This document shows positions 53,827-62,349 of a DNA stretch of 64,000 bases, piece by piece. The notes below the pieces were generated by a model. That model had not been told where the DNA came from and searched no databases. It saw nothing but the letters and a program-made list of their open reading frames with translations. Within the stretch, counting starts at the first letter, position 1, and each line of letters begins with the position of its first letter. The position numbers and the translations under genes were made by a program. The stretch is from Allopusillimonas ginsengisoli (GTDB lineage Bacteria; Pseudomonadota; Gammaproteobacteria; Burkholderiales; Burkholderiaceae_B). The stretch is from assembly GCA_005239165.1 (NCBI GenBank), contig RAPG01000002.1:310001-374000 (forward strand), read 5' to 3'.

Positions 53827-53886
53827 GCGCCCCGTAACGGGGGCGCCTTGCAAGCTAAAAGCTGCCGGTCCGCCGGCAGCTTTTTT
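53827..53886 (+). terminator. Rho-independent terminator after glcB
   Basis: First stem GCGCCCC/GGGGCGC (53827-53846), then AAAAGCTGCCGG/CCGGCAGCTTTTTT (53857-53886) with a 4-base loop and six T. The second is a textbook terminator; as AAAA precedes it, it could also work for the convergent aminotransferase gene. Confidence 0.85.
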
Positions 53887-53972
53887 ACTTGTTGCTTGTG
53901 TGACCGGTGCCCTATTGCTTGAGCACACCACACTTAAGAGCCCGGGCCTACTGTGCCCGGGGTACTGCCTGC

Positions 53973-55163
53973 TTAAGCACGAACGCGGGCTACAACCTCA
54001 TCAAGCTGCGCCAGCATCTGCGTGATTTCTTGCTCAGTCACATTGAGTGCCGGCATGAAACGCAGCAAGTTGGGACGAGGTGCATTCAACAACAGGCCTT
54101 GGGGTGACCAGTCACGCGCCGCCTCGACAATAGCCGCGCCGTCGTCACGACCAAGCATGAGGGCCCGCAACAGGCCTTCACCACGTTCACCCTGCATACC
54201 CCATTTATCAGACAAGGCGTTCAGGCCATCGGACAGCTGTGCGGCCCGGGCATTGACGGTATCAAGAAAGCCCGGTGCCGTCAGCACATCAAACACGGCC
54301 ACGCCGGCTGCCGTCATAAGAGGGTTGCCGTTATACGTGCCGCCCTGGTCGCCATGTACAAACACAGACACCTCTTCGCGCGCGCACAGCGCTGCAAGAG
54401 GCACACCGGAGCCTATGCCTTTGCCCAGCGTCATGATGTCTGGCTGGATGCCTGACAGCTCATAGGCAAACATTTTGCCTGTGCGGCCATAGCCTGTCTG
54501 CACTTCATCAACAATGAGCAGCATATTGTGCTCGGTGGTCAGGGCACGCAGTGCCTGCATGAATTCGTGTGTGGCAGGGATAACGCCCGCCTCGCCCTGT
54601 ACCGGCTCAAGCATGACTGCCACGGTCTGGTCATCGATAAGCGCACGGACTGATTCAATATCATTGAGGTTGGCCTTGGGGAAGCCGTCTACCTGTGGTG
54701 CAAAGATTTTGTCCCAGCCTGGCTTGCCCGATGCCGACATCGTTGCCAGCGTGCGGCCATGAAAGCTGTGATCAAAGGTGATAATTTTGAAAGCGCCGTT
54801 GCGCTTGAGCTGGCCCCATTTACGCGCAAGCTTGATCGCGCCCTCATTGGCCTCAGCCCCGCTGTTGGCGAAGAATACGCGATCAAAACACGAAGCGCCT
54901 GTAATACGCTTGGCCAGTGCCATGGACGGCGCGTTATAGAAGGCGGGCGACGGGTTGATCAGCGTGGCCGCCTGGTCGTTGATGGCCTTGACCATCTCTG
55001 GCGAGCAATGTCCCAGACAGTTGACCGCCCATCCCTGCACAAAATCGAGATATCGCTTGCCGTTGTGATCTTCGAGCCATGAACCTTGCCCGCGCACGAA
55101 AACCAACTCGGGACGCGAGGTTATTTCCATGAGTGCGTCCACGCCCGACCGATCGAATGTCAT
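53973..55163 (-). CDS. Class III aminotransferase (acetylornithine transaminase-like)
   Basis: Seen: 396 residues with GSWLEDHNGKRYLDFVQGWA, ANSGAEANEGAIKLARKWG, LIVDEVQTGYGRTGKMFA and the PLP-lysine region MTLGKGIGSGVPLAALCA. Known: ArgD-like fold class I aminotransferases act on acetylornithine, succinylornithine or ornithine-type omega-amines. Start at 55163 (MTFDRSGVDALM) with CAGGAAG upstream; the longer frame to 55316 adds non-family residues. The DMT transporter precedes it by 54 bases on the same strand. Substrate not settled: an arginine-biosynthetic role is plausible but unlinked to arg genes. Confidence 0.9.
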   Translation of the reverse strand: MTFDRSGVDALMEITSRPELVFVRGQGSWLEDHNGKRYLDFVQGWAVNCLGHCSPEMVKAINDQAATLINPSPAFYNAPSMALAKRITGASCFDRVFFANSGAEANEGAIKLARKWGQLKRNGAFKIITFDHSFHGRTLATMSASGKPGWDKIFAPQVDGFPKANLNDIESVRALIDDQTVAVMLEPVQGEAGVIPATHEFMQALRALTTEHNMLLIVDEVQTGYGRTGKMFAYELSGIQPDIMTLGKGIGSGVPLAALCAREEVSVFVHGDQGGTYNGNPLMTAAGVAVFDVLTAPGFLDTVNARAAQLSDGLNALSDKWGMQGERGEGLLRALMLGRDDGAAIVEAARDWSPQGLLLNAPRPNLLRFMPALNVTEQEITQMLAQLDEVVARVRA

Positions 55164-55216
55164 CTTGACTTCCTGTAAAAAAGAGATGGCCGCAGCAAAA
55201 CCTGCGAACCAGGATT

Positions 55217-56137
55217 TTAGCGCGTTACACCGCGCACTGCCTTTAGCCTGCTGCGCAGACGTTGTCCAAATACATTGACCGCCAACCCCACCATAACCAC
55301 CAGGCCGCCCAGCCACTGTGCCATGGTCAGGCGCTCACCCAGCAGCCAGGAGGACGACAGCAGGCCCAGCACGGGTATGAGCAGGCTGAGCGGCGCCACC
55401 TTGCTGGCTGGATGCCGGGCCAGTAGCCGGCCCCACAAGCTATAGCCCACTACCGTCGCGACAACGGCCAGATAGAACACAGCCAGCACACCCACATAGG
55501 TAATATTGTGCAAGCTGGAAACAATGGCTGGCGCCCCTTCAAAGTACAGCGACAGACCCAGAAATGGTAGCGGGGGTATCAGTGCGCCCCACACCACCAG
55601 GCTCAGCATGTCGAGCTGGCCGGCCCCCTTCGCTGCCAGATTGCCAGCGCGTTTGACCACGATATTGCCCGTCGCCCATGACAGTGCCGCCACCAGAGTC
55701 AGCATAAAGCCAGTTAGTGTCATGGTGCCTGAAGCCGCCCCGGCCTGGATCAGGCCCAGACCCACAGCCGCTACAAGCATACCCAGCACGTTATGCCATC
55801 GCACACCTTCGCCCATGAGTATGGCGGCAATCAGCACGGTAAAAAAAGCCTGGGACTGCAAGACAATGGAAGCAAGCCCGGCGGGCATGCCGACTGACAT
55901 GGCGACAAAAAGAAAGACAAACTGGCCCAGACTGATGGTTAGCCCATAGAGGACAACAATATGCCAGGGCACGGCCGGACGACGAATAAAGAACACGGCT
56001 GGCACTGCCACCAGGCCGAAGCGCAATGCACCCAGCAGCAATGGTGGCACTTCGCTAAGCCCCAGCTTGATGACGACAAAATTCAGCCCCCATGCGGTAA
56101 TCACCGCGAGCGCTGCCAGCCAGTCTTTAAGGGGCAT
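55217..56137 (-). CDS. EamA/DMT-family transporter
   Basis: Seen: 306 residues with ten hydrophobic segments in two EamA halves, starting LKDWLAALAVITAWGLNFVV, with LQSQAFFTVLIAAILMGEG and LIPVLGLLSSSWLLGERL. Known: drug/metabolite transporters, often exporters of amino acids or metabolites (RhtA/YdcZ-like). Probably co-transcribed with the downstream aminotransferase. Substrate unknown. Confidence 0.9.
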   Translation of the reverse strand: MPLKDWLAALAVITAWGLNFVVIKLGLSEVPPLLLGALRFGLVAVPAVFFIRRPAVPWHIVVLYGLTISLGQFVFLFVAMSVGMPAGLASIVLQSQAFFTVLIAAILMGEGVRWHNVLGMLVAAVGLGLIQAGAASGTMTLTGFMLTLVAALSWATGNIVVKRAGNLAAKGAGQLDMLSLVVWGALIPPLPFLGLSLYFEGAPAIVSSLHNITYVGVLAVFYLAVVATVVGYSLWGRLLARHPASKVAPLSLLIPVLGLLSSSWLLGERLTMAQWLGGLVVMVGLAVNVFGQRLRSRLKAVRGVTR

Positions 56138-56354
56138 GAATTTCCTTTTTGCTGCACATCAAACAACCAGTATTATGCGTGAAGAACTCTCGCCCGGTGG
56201 TTGTCGATTATTCGCTGCCATTCAGGGCAGGCGAAGGCTGCGGCAGATAACTGCCTTGCTCCATCGCAACAGTCAGCACAAAGCCACGCACCCAGGCGCG
56301 TGACCACATATACACGCCGGTTCGCCGCCCGCCAACTTTCCCATTTTCGTCACC

Positions 56355-57227
56355 ATGTCACTACGTATTCTCAGCCTGCACAGCTACCCGGTAAAATCCT
56401 GCGCCGGCATTGATCACACCGACACAGCCATCACGGCGCGTGGCCTGTATCGCGACCGGCAATGGGTTATTGTCGACGAGCAAGGCATATTCATGACCCA
56501 GCGCCAGCATGCCCGTATGGCACTGATACAGCCTCGCTTTCTGGAAGCCGATCTGGTTCTGTCTGCCACCGGCATGCCCGAGCTGACCGTGCCGTGGTCT
56601 ACCGGCAGCCAATCACTTCCTCCGGTCAATGTGCGGATCTGGAAACAGGACACGCTGGGTTTCGACGAGGGCGATGCGGTGGCGCAATGGCTTAGCCAGT
56701 TTCTCGGGCTGTCTTGCCGCCTATTGAGGGTGCATCCTGATGCCCACCGCACCGCCAGCCCACTGCACGTTGATGCCTGGCTTGAGCACAACACAGACTG
56801 GGCTGACGGGTTTCCCACTTCTCACGAGTTCGGCTTTGCGGATGGCTTTCCGTTTCTGATCGCCAACCAGAGTTCTCTCGACGAGCTGAACCGCCGCCTG
56901 CTGGCCAAAGCACAACCCGCAGTACCCATGAACCGCTTCCGTCCCAATATCGTGGTGCAGGGCCTGGATGCCTACGAAGAAGACTATCTGGCTGGCATGC
57001 AAACGGGCGGCCTCATGTTTGCGTTTGTGAAACGGTGTGCGCGTTGCCCCATCCCCAACATTGACCAGACAACGGCCGTATCAGCACCCGAGCCAGGCAT
57101 CACCCTGGCCGAGCACAGGCAGTTTAAAGATGGTGTACTGTTCGGCGTCAATGCCGTAGTGTCTGGCGCAGGGCCCAACAGCTTGCTTCGCGTCGGCGAT
57201 GCGGTCGACGCTCACTATGATTTATAA
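56355..57227 (+). CDS. MOSC-domain protein (YcbX-like)
   Basis: Seen: 290 residues; N-terminal beta-barrel (LSLHSYPVKSCAGIDHT), then the MOSC domain with FRPNIVVQGLDAYEEDYL and conserved cysteine region FVKRCARCPIPNIDQTT. Known: MOSC proteins use a persulfidable cysteine and a molybdenum cofactor to reduce N-hydroxylated compounds (YcbX/mARC). The RCARCPI motif is intact. Stands alone; the short-repeat tract follows. Start ATG at 56355 (MSLRILSLHS). Confidence 0.9.
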   Translation: MSLRILSLHSYPVKSCAGIDHTDTAITARGLYRDRQWVIVDEQGIFMTQRQHARMALIQPRFLEADLVLSATGMPELTVPWSTGSQSLPPVNVRIWKQDTLGFDEGDAVAQWLSQFLGLSCRLLRVHPDAHRTASPLHVDAWLEHNTDWADGFPTSHEFGFADGFPFLIANQSSLDELNRRLLAKAQPAVPMNRFRPNIVVQGLDAYEEDYLAGMQTGGLMFAFVKRCARCPIPNIDQTTAVSAPEPGITLAEHRQFKDGVLFGVNAVVSGAGPNSLLRVGDAVDAHYDL

Positions 57228-57243
57228 GACCAGACGCAGAAGC

Positions 57244-57387
57244 CTGATTCACTGATTCACTGATTCACCGGTTCACTGGTGCAGCGGTTCTCTGGTGCAG
57301 CGGTTCTCTGGTGCAATGGCGCACTGGTTCTCTGGTGCACTGGTGCAGTGGCTCTCCGGTGCAGTGGTTTGACAGTTCACCGGTTCA
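57244..57387. repeat. Short tandem repeat tract between MOSC gene and dinB
   Basis: TGATTCAC repeats three times then CGGTTCAC, followed by 16-bp units GGTGCAGCGGTTCTCT (two perfect) and longer variants through CCGGTTCAG. The last bases overlap the dinB stop codon (57385-57387). Looks like slippage-prone DNA; no frame of interest. Confidence 0.85.
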
Positions 57388-58566
57388 GTACAGGCTAAGC
57401 TGAAAAGGTGCTTTGAGCGAGCCGCCATTGCCGTCGGTCGTGCGGCTCTCCAGACTACTTACCCGCACCCCTAACAACCGGATGCGGCTCTGGTCGAGCT
57501 CTATACGCTTCAAACAGGCGCCCGCCGCCTCGTGGATGGCATCGGCGTCGGCCACGGCAATCGGCAGCGTAAAGTCGCGGGTGACCGTTCTGAAATCATG
57601 AAAGCGCAGCTTGATACCCACTGTGCGGCCTGTATAACCTTTGCGACGCAGGTCACCTTCAAGCTGGACGCATAACCGCTGAAAAATTTCTGATAGCTCG
57701 GCGCGGTCGCGATGCACATGCAGGTCACGCTCAAATGTGGTCTCACGGCTGATGGACTTGGGCTCAGAATGCGTGCGCACAGGCCGGTCATCTTCGCCAT
57801 GTGCCACTTCGATCAGCCAACAGGCATAAGAAAGCCCGAAGTGGCGTTGCAACAGTTCGGGCCGCGCGTGGGCCAGTTGCTCAATCGTGAGTATGCCAAG
57901 ATCACGTAGTCGAGCATCAGCCTTGGGGCCTATGCCATTAACCTTGCCCACAGGCAGTGGCCAGATACGCTTCTGCAGATCGCCCGGCCCAATAATAGTC
58001 ATGCCGTCTGGCTTATCAAGTTCTGAGGCTATTTTGGACAACAGCTTGTTGGGCGAGATACCAATTGAACAGTTCAGCCCAGTGGCATCGCTAACCGCCT
58101 GCTTCAGGCGCCGTGCCAAAGTGATGGAGTCTTCAGGGTGGTCAGTGAGGTCGATATAAATTTCATCGATGCCCCTGTCTTCGACCTGCGGGGCCATGCC
58201 CGTAATCGCGGCCTTGAACAGCCGTGAATAATGCCGATAGGCGGTAAAGTCTACAGGCAGCAAAATGGCATCGGGTGCCAGTTGCGCCGCCTTCATCATG
58301 CCCATGGCAGAAAACACACCTAACGCCCTGGCCTCGTAGGTAGAAGTTGTAACCACACCGCGGCCTGCATACCCTCTAAGTCGGTAAAACATACGCTGAC
58401 CATCAGGCAGAGTCCGCGGCTCATACCGGCTGCCTGCGCCAATGACGACTGGCAAACCGCGTAGTTCGGGATAACGCAGCAGCTCGACTGAAGCGTAAAA
58501 CGCGTCCATGTCAAGATGGGCGATGCGGCGGGGCGGAGCGTCAGGCGCAGAAGGCGAAACAGGCAT
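57385..58566 (-). CDS. dinB: DNA polymerase IV
   Basis: Seen: 393 residues with IAHLDMDAFYASVELL, VVTTSTYEARALGVFSAM, DRGIDEIYIDL, SIGISPNKLLSKIASEL and NGIGPKADARL. Known: Y-family translesion polymerase; catalytic Asp residues of LDMDAF and the DE of GIDEIYID are present. Start at 58566 (MPVSPSAPDAPPRR) since the earlier frame is not family-like. The 3' end abuts repeats, which could alter the C-terminus. Confidence 0.95.
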   Translation of the reverse strand: MPVSPSAPDAPPRRIAHLDMDAFYASVELLRYPELRGLPVVIGAGSRYEPRTLPDGQRMFYRLRGYAGRGVVTTSTYEARALGVFSAMGMMKAAQLAPDAILLPVDFTAYRHYSRLFKAAITGMAPQVEDRGIDEIYIDLTDHPEDSITLARRLKQAVSDATGLNCSIGISPNKLLSKIASELDKPDGMTIIGPGDLQKRIWPLPVGKVNGIGPKADARLRDLGILTIEQLAHARPELLQRHFGLSYACWLIEVAHGEDDRPVRTHSEPKSISRETTFERDLHVHRDRAELSEIFQRLCVQLEGDLRRKGYTGRTVGIKLRFHDFRTVTRDFTLPIAVADADAIHEAAGACLKRIELDQSRIRLLGVRVSSLESRTTDGNGGSLKAPFQLSLY

Positions 58567-58724
58567 GGTTTTGTTTGCTGTACGTATACACAGCAATTAT
58601 AAGCCTTTGCGCCGTGAATGCTTCAGCCATGCGGGGCTGCTCTAGAATAGCCGTCTAGAACTCTTTTCATTATTGAGCAGCGCTGCTGATCGGCATGCTC
58701 TACATTATCTGTGTTTGCCTCACT

Positions 58725-59288
58725 ATGAAACGTTGCCACTGGTGCACCAGCGATCCCATTTACATGGCCTACCATGACACCGAATGGGGCGTACCCTCGT
58801 ACGATTCGCGCCATCTGCTGGAAAAGCTGGTGCTTGAGGGCTTTCAGGCAGGGCTTTCCTGGATCACCGTACTTAAAAAACGCCCCCGGTTTCGCGAGGT
58901 GCTGTTCAACTTCGATGCGCGTGCCCTGTCAGAAATGTCGGATGAACACATCGAGACGCTCATGCAGGACACCGGCATCATCCGCAACCGGCTCAAGCTG
59001 CACGCGGCACGCGAAAACGCCCGCCTGTGGCTGCTGCAGGATGACCCGGTGGCGCTGATATGGTCGTTTGTAGGGGGCAGCCCCATTATCAACAGCTATG
59101 CGCAACACGCAGATATACCCACGATCACGCCTGTCGCTCAAGAGATGAGCCGGACACTAAAAAAAGCGGGGTTCAAGTTTGTAGGGCCCACCATCTGTCA
59201 GGCCTATTTGCAGGGCATAGGAGCGTTTATGGATCACACCACCGATTGTTTCAGGCACCAGGAACTGGCAAAGCCTGCACGCGTATAA
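58725..59288 (+). CDS. tag: DNA-3-methyladenine glycosylase I
   Basis: Seen: 187 residues with MKRCHWCTSDPIYMAYHDTEW, LEGFQAGLSWITVLKKR and a late YLQGIGAFMDHTTDCFRH. Known: zinc-bound Tag removes 3-methyladenine; the Cys/His zinc ligands (CxWC early, HxxxC late) and the catalytic Glu in EGFQAGLSW are visible. Start at 58725. Together with dinB this gives two neighbouring DNA damage genes on opposite strands; a shared regulation is possible but not shown. Confidence 0.95.
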   Translation: MKRCHWCTSDPIYMAYHDTEWGVPSYDSRHLLEKLVLEGFQAGLSWITVLKKRPRFREVLFNFDARALSEMSDEHIETLMQDTGIIRNRLKLHAARENARLWLLQDDPVALIWSFVGGSPIINSYAQHADIPTITPVAQEMSRTLKKAGFKFVGPTICQAYLQGIGAFMDHTTDCFRHQELAKPARV

Positions 59289-59468
59289 ATGCGAAGGCCG
59301 GGCTCATGGCGCACACGCGCACGGCATGCGTCTGCCGTTGATGCTATCGCAGCGGCGCCACGGACGAGACAACAGGCTTTAAGGTAGCGTACAGAATCGT
59401 GGCACGAAATATGCTGGTCAATGACCGGCAAACTGCCAGACAGGCTTCCCACTTAATAAGGAGGCAGC

Positions 59469-59909
59469 ATGATTTACCGCACACCTTTCTCGCACAACGT
59501 CTTGAATGAACTTGACCGCATGCAGCGCGAAATGCAGCAAGCCCTGGGCATGGTCCCGACCATACGCGGATCGGCATGGGGTGGATTCCCTGCCATGAAC
59601 ATGGTGAACACGCCCGAAAGCCTCAGGGTAAGCCTGTTCGTGCCAGGGGTTTTGCCTGACCAGATTGATCTGCACATTCATAAGGGCGTGCTCGTTATTA
59701 CTGGCGAACGCACACCTGATCTTCCCGGCACTGACGGCCATGTTGCACTGCATATGGACGAGCGCTTTTCAGGGAAATTTCGCCGTACTGTCACGCTGCC
59801 AGACGACGCCGATGAAGAAAGCGCCGACGCCGTGTTTCGGGATGGCGTACTGCTGGTCACATTTGCCCGCAGAGACGGCGGCCTTCCGCGTGAAATCGCC
59901 ATCCAATAA
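59469..59909 (+). CDS. Hsp20-family small heat-shock protein (first copy)
   Basis: Seen: 146 residues; MIYRTPFSHNVLNELDRMQRE, alpha-crystallin core (RVSLFVPGVLPDQIDLHIHKG, LVITGERTPD) and VFRDGVLLVTFARR. Known: bacterial small heat-shock proteins bind unfolded proteins; the I-x-I/V tail is weak here. A strong RBS AAGGAGG precedes it. No clear sigma-32 promoter in the 180 bases upstream. The next Hsp20 gene starts 14 bases after it; together they form a pair as in other proteobacteria. Confidence 0.9.
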   Translation: MIYRTPFSHNVLNELDRMQREMQQALGMVPTIRGSAWGGFPAMNMVNTPESLRVSLFVPGVLPDQIDLHIHKGVLVITGERTPDLPGTDGHVALHMDERFSGKFRRTVTLPDDADEESADAVFRDGVLLVTFARRDGGLPREIAIQ

Positions 59910-59922
59910 TCGAGGTGTCAAT

Positions 59923-60312
59923 ATGTCAGAAACAGACCCCATCACCACCCGGCCTGACACGAGCCAACGGCCTGAAGCTACCCCCTGTATCGAACCGGCC
60001 GTCGATATTAGCGAAGACCACAATGGCATCACGCTGTGGGCCGATATGCCCGGCGTTTCGAAAGAGCAGCTTTCCATTCATGTCAAAGAAAACACGCTGA
60101 CTATTGAGGGCACAATTTCGTTCGGCCTGCCTGACGGCCTGGAAAGCATTCATGCTGAAATCACGTATCCGCGATACCGTCGTCAATTTACGCTGTCACG
60201 CGATCTGGACGCCGATGCCGCCATGGCCAACCTTGAGATGGGCGTACTGAAGCTGCGTATCCCCAAGATTACCCAGGATAGGTCTAAACGGATTGATATA
60301 CGGGTAATGTGA
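59923..60312 (+). CDS. Hsp20-family small heat-shock protein (second copy)
   Basis: Seen: 129 residues; a polar N-terminus (MSETDPITTRPDTSQRPEA), then ITLWADMPGVSKEQLSIHVKE, TLTIEGTI and MGVLKLRIPK. Known: the LWADMPGV and GVLxLxIPK blocks are the alpha-crystallin fold, in the form often called class-A-like partner of a tandem pair. Start at 59923 (GAGGTGTCAATATG) not the longer frame. Ends nine bases before the tRNA-Sec 3' side (opposite strand). Inferred hetero-oligomer with the first copy. Confidence 0.9.
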   Translation: MSETDPITTRPDTSQRPEATPCIEPAVDISEDHNGITLWADMPGVSKEQLSIHVKENTLTIEGTISFGLPDGLESIHAEITYPRYRRQFTLSRDLDADAAMANLEMGVLKLRIPKITQDRSKRIDIRVM

Positions 60313-60318
60313 AGAAGG

Positions 60319-60411
60319 CGGAAAGCAGCAGGAGTCGAACCTACCTGGGAGCGTCTGACGCCCCCAACCGGGTTTGAAGCCCGGCCGTGCCACCGGGCAC
60401 GCATGCTTTCC
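60319..60411 (-). tRNA. selC: tRNA-Sec (anticodon TCA)
   Basis: Seen on the minus strand: 8-bp acceptor GGAAAGCA paired with TGCTTTCC, anticodon loop CTTCAAA with TCA at plus 60375-60377, a long variable arm (GGGGGCGTC...GCTCCC), T-arm GGTTCGACTCC. Known: an eight-pair acceptor, extended D and variable arms and UCA define selenocysteine tRNA. Total 93 nt with discriminator G. The following bases are CCT, not CCA, so the CCA end must be added or completed. It lies just after selB in the same direction. Confidence 0.95.
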
Positions 60412-60426
60412 GCAAAACAGACCTCA

Positions 60427-62349
60427 TCATAGCGCGCCGCCCGCCCACGGTTCGCCACGCAGTACGTGACGGTCGCGCAAGCGTCGCGTATAACCGACAC
60501 GATCGAAAAACTCGAGTATTTGTATGGCACGCTTGCGACCCAGGCCCGTGGCATCGCGAAACTGGGCGGCGCTAATGCCTTTAGGCGTGTCCAGCGTGGC
60601 GACCATGGCTGCCAGACGGGAGATCTGATCACGATGATAAAAGAGATCGTGCACCACCTGAAACACATCTCCACGCCGCACCAGTCGGCGCAAAAGCTGG
60701 CGCACACGTTCTTCAGGCTCGCCCACACTGCCGGCGAGGTCACGCGTCCAGGGCGGATCAAAACCTCCTGCCGCAATGCGTGGCAGTAAAACCATTGCAA
60801 GCGTCGCGTCCTCGTCGGAAAGCACCATGCCATGGCCTGGACGGTGCAACCATGCTCCGGTGCGCGCAAGGTGGTCTTCTGCCAGCATATCCTCAATAAG
60901 CACAGCCCATAAGGCATCCCGCAGGGCGGGCGCGGCCATACGGCGCAGACGACCTGCCGTCACGCCCGGTTCATCGGGCGCAGTTTCATGAAAGACGTCC
61001 AGCGCATGGGCTAGCTGCTGCTTCAGGGCCTGATACTGGCTGTCTGCAATCAAGGTACGGGCTGCCGACAGGCGATCCGGTGTTCTCCATGAAACCCCTG
61101 CGGGCAGCGCCAGCCGTTTTATATCGCCGCCTGCCAGCCGCTCTAGCAATAACTCTTCCACGCCCTGGGGCGCCTGCGCCAACAGGGGTGCCAGCCCTTC
61201 ACCTGCCAGCATGCTCGTCACCGCGCGCAGCCAGGCCAGCCTGGGGGGTGAGCGGCGTTTGCGATCGGGTGCATTCGGATCAAGCACCTGCCCACCGCCA
61301 ACGGTCTCGCGGGCCTGAGCATTTCGCACAATGTAACGATCACCAGCCATGGCGCAGATTGCCTCGGCGAACACCAGTTGCACAAGACCGGTCTGCCCGG
61401 GGGCCAGGATGGCAGGCTCCAGCGGCACGGCGTGGGCCACCCAGTGCGCGGCACCCAGGTGCACATGCACTGGCGACCAAGCCCGAATCGGCGTGTCAGC
61501 CCCTTCAAGCAAAGTCATTTCAACATCAACGCGATGAGAGGGGGTAAAGCACCTGGCATCGGCCACCCAGTTGCCACGGGCCACAACCTCTGCCTGCAGA
61601 CCACCCAGGTTAAGCGCACAGCGCTGACCAGCCACGGCCTGTTGAGCAGGATGATTGTGTGCGTGCAGACTGCGCACGCGTACCTGTCTGCCCACTGGCA
61701 TAAGACGAATGTCTGCGCCATCGCTGGCCAGATCAAACACGCCACTATGTACCGTGCCGGTCACCACCGTGCCATGGCCCTGAAGGGTAAAAACCCGGTC
61801 AATGGCCAGCCTGAAGAACCCGTCGACAGCCCGTGCCGAAGCCTGTCCGGCGGCTTCCTGCAGAGCATCCCTCAACGCGGCCACGCCGGGCGCCCCATCG
61901 GCAACCGCATCCATGACAAATACCGGTGCACTCTGCAAGAACGTACCCCGGATCAGCTCAGCGATGTCGTGACGGACCTGGTCGATACGGTTCTGGTCTG
62001 CCCTTGCAGCCTTGGTGATGGCAATAGCGCCACGTTGCACCCCCAACAGGGCAAGCACGGCCAGATGCTCTCGCGTCTGCGGCATAACACCATCATCTGC
62101 CGCAACGACCAGCAGACCAAAATCAATGCCGGTCGCACCGGCCACCATAGTGTGCACCAGACGCTCATGGCCTGGCACGTCAACAAAACCCAGCATCTCA
62201 CCGTCAGGCAATGGCGCATAGGCATACCCCAGCTCAATCGAGATGCCACGCTTTTTTTCTTCCTGAAGGCGGTCGGTGTCTATACCCGTCAAGGCACGAA
62301 CCAAGGTGGTCTTGCCATGGTCAATATGCCCTGCCGTACCAACAATCAT
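60427..62349 (-). CDS. selB: Selenocysteine-specific elongation factor
   Basis: Seen: 640 residues; GTPase start GTAGHIDHGKTTLVRALTG, DVPGHERLV, EF-Tu-like domains, and C-terminal winged helices (RDLAGSVGEPEERVRQLLRR, FRDATGLGRKRAIQILEFFD). Known: SelB brings Sec-tRNA to UGA codons by reading the SECIS stem in mRNA; four winged helices close the protein. Its ATG overlaps the selA stop (ATGA at 62346-62349), so start at 62349 is firm. 15 bases after it lies selC. Confidence 0.97.
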   Translation of the reverse strand: MIVGTAGHIDHGKTTLVRALTGIDTDRLQEEKKRGISIELGYAYAPLPDGEMLGFVDVPGHERLVHTMVAGATGIDFGLLVVAADDGVMPQTREHLAVLALLGVQRGAIAITKAARADQNRIDQVRHDIAELIRGTFLQSAPVFVMDAVADGAPGVAALRDALQEAAGQASARAVDGFFRLAIDRVFTLQGHGTVVTGTVHSGVFDLASDGADIRLMPVGRQVRVRSLHAHNHPAQQAVAGQRCALNLGGLQAEVVARGNWVADARCFTPSHRVDVEMTLLEGADTPIRAWSPVHVHLGAAHWVAHAVPLEPAILAPGQTGLVQLVFAEAICAMAGDRYIVRNAQARETVGGGQVLDPNAPDRKRRSPPRLAWLRAVTSMLAGEGLAPLLAQAPQGVEELLLERLAGGDIKRLALPAGVSWRTPDRLSAARTLIADSQYQALKQQLAHALDVFHETAPDEPGVTAGRLRRMAAPALRDALWAVLIEDMLAEDHLARTGAWLHRPGHGMVLSDEDATLAMVLLPRIAAGGFDPPWTRDLAGSVGEPEERVRQLLRRLVRRGDVFQVVHDLFYHRDQISRLAAMVATLDTPKGISAAQFRDATGLGRKRAIQILEFFDRVGYTRRLRDRHVLRGEPWAGGAL

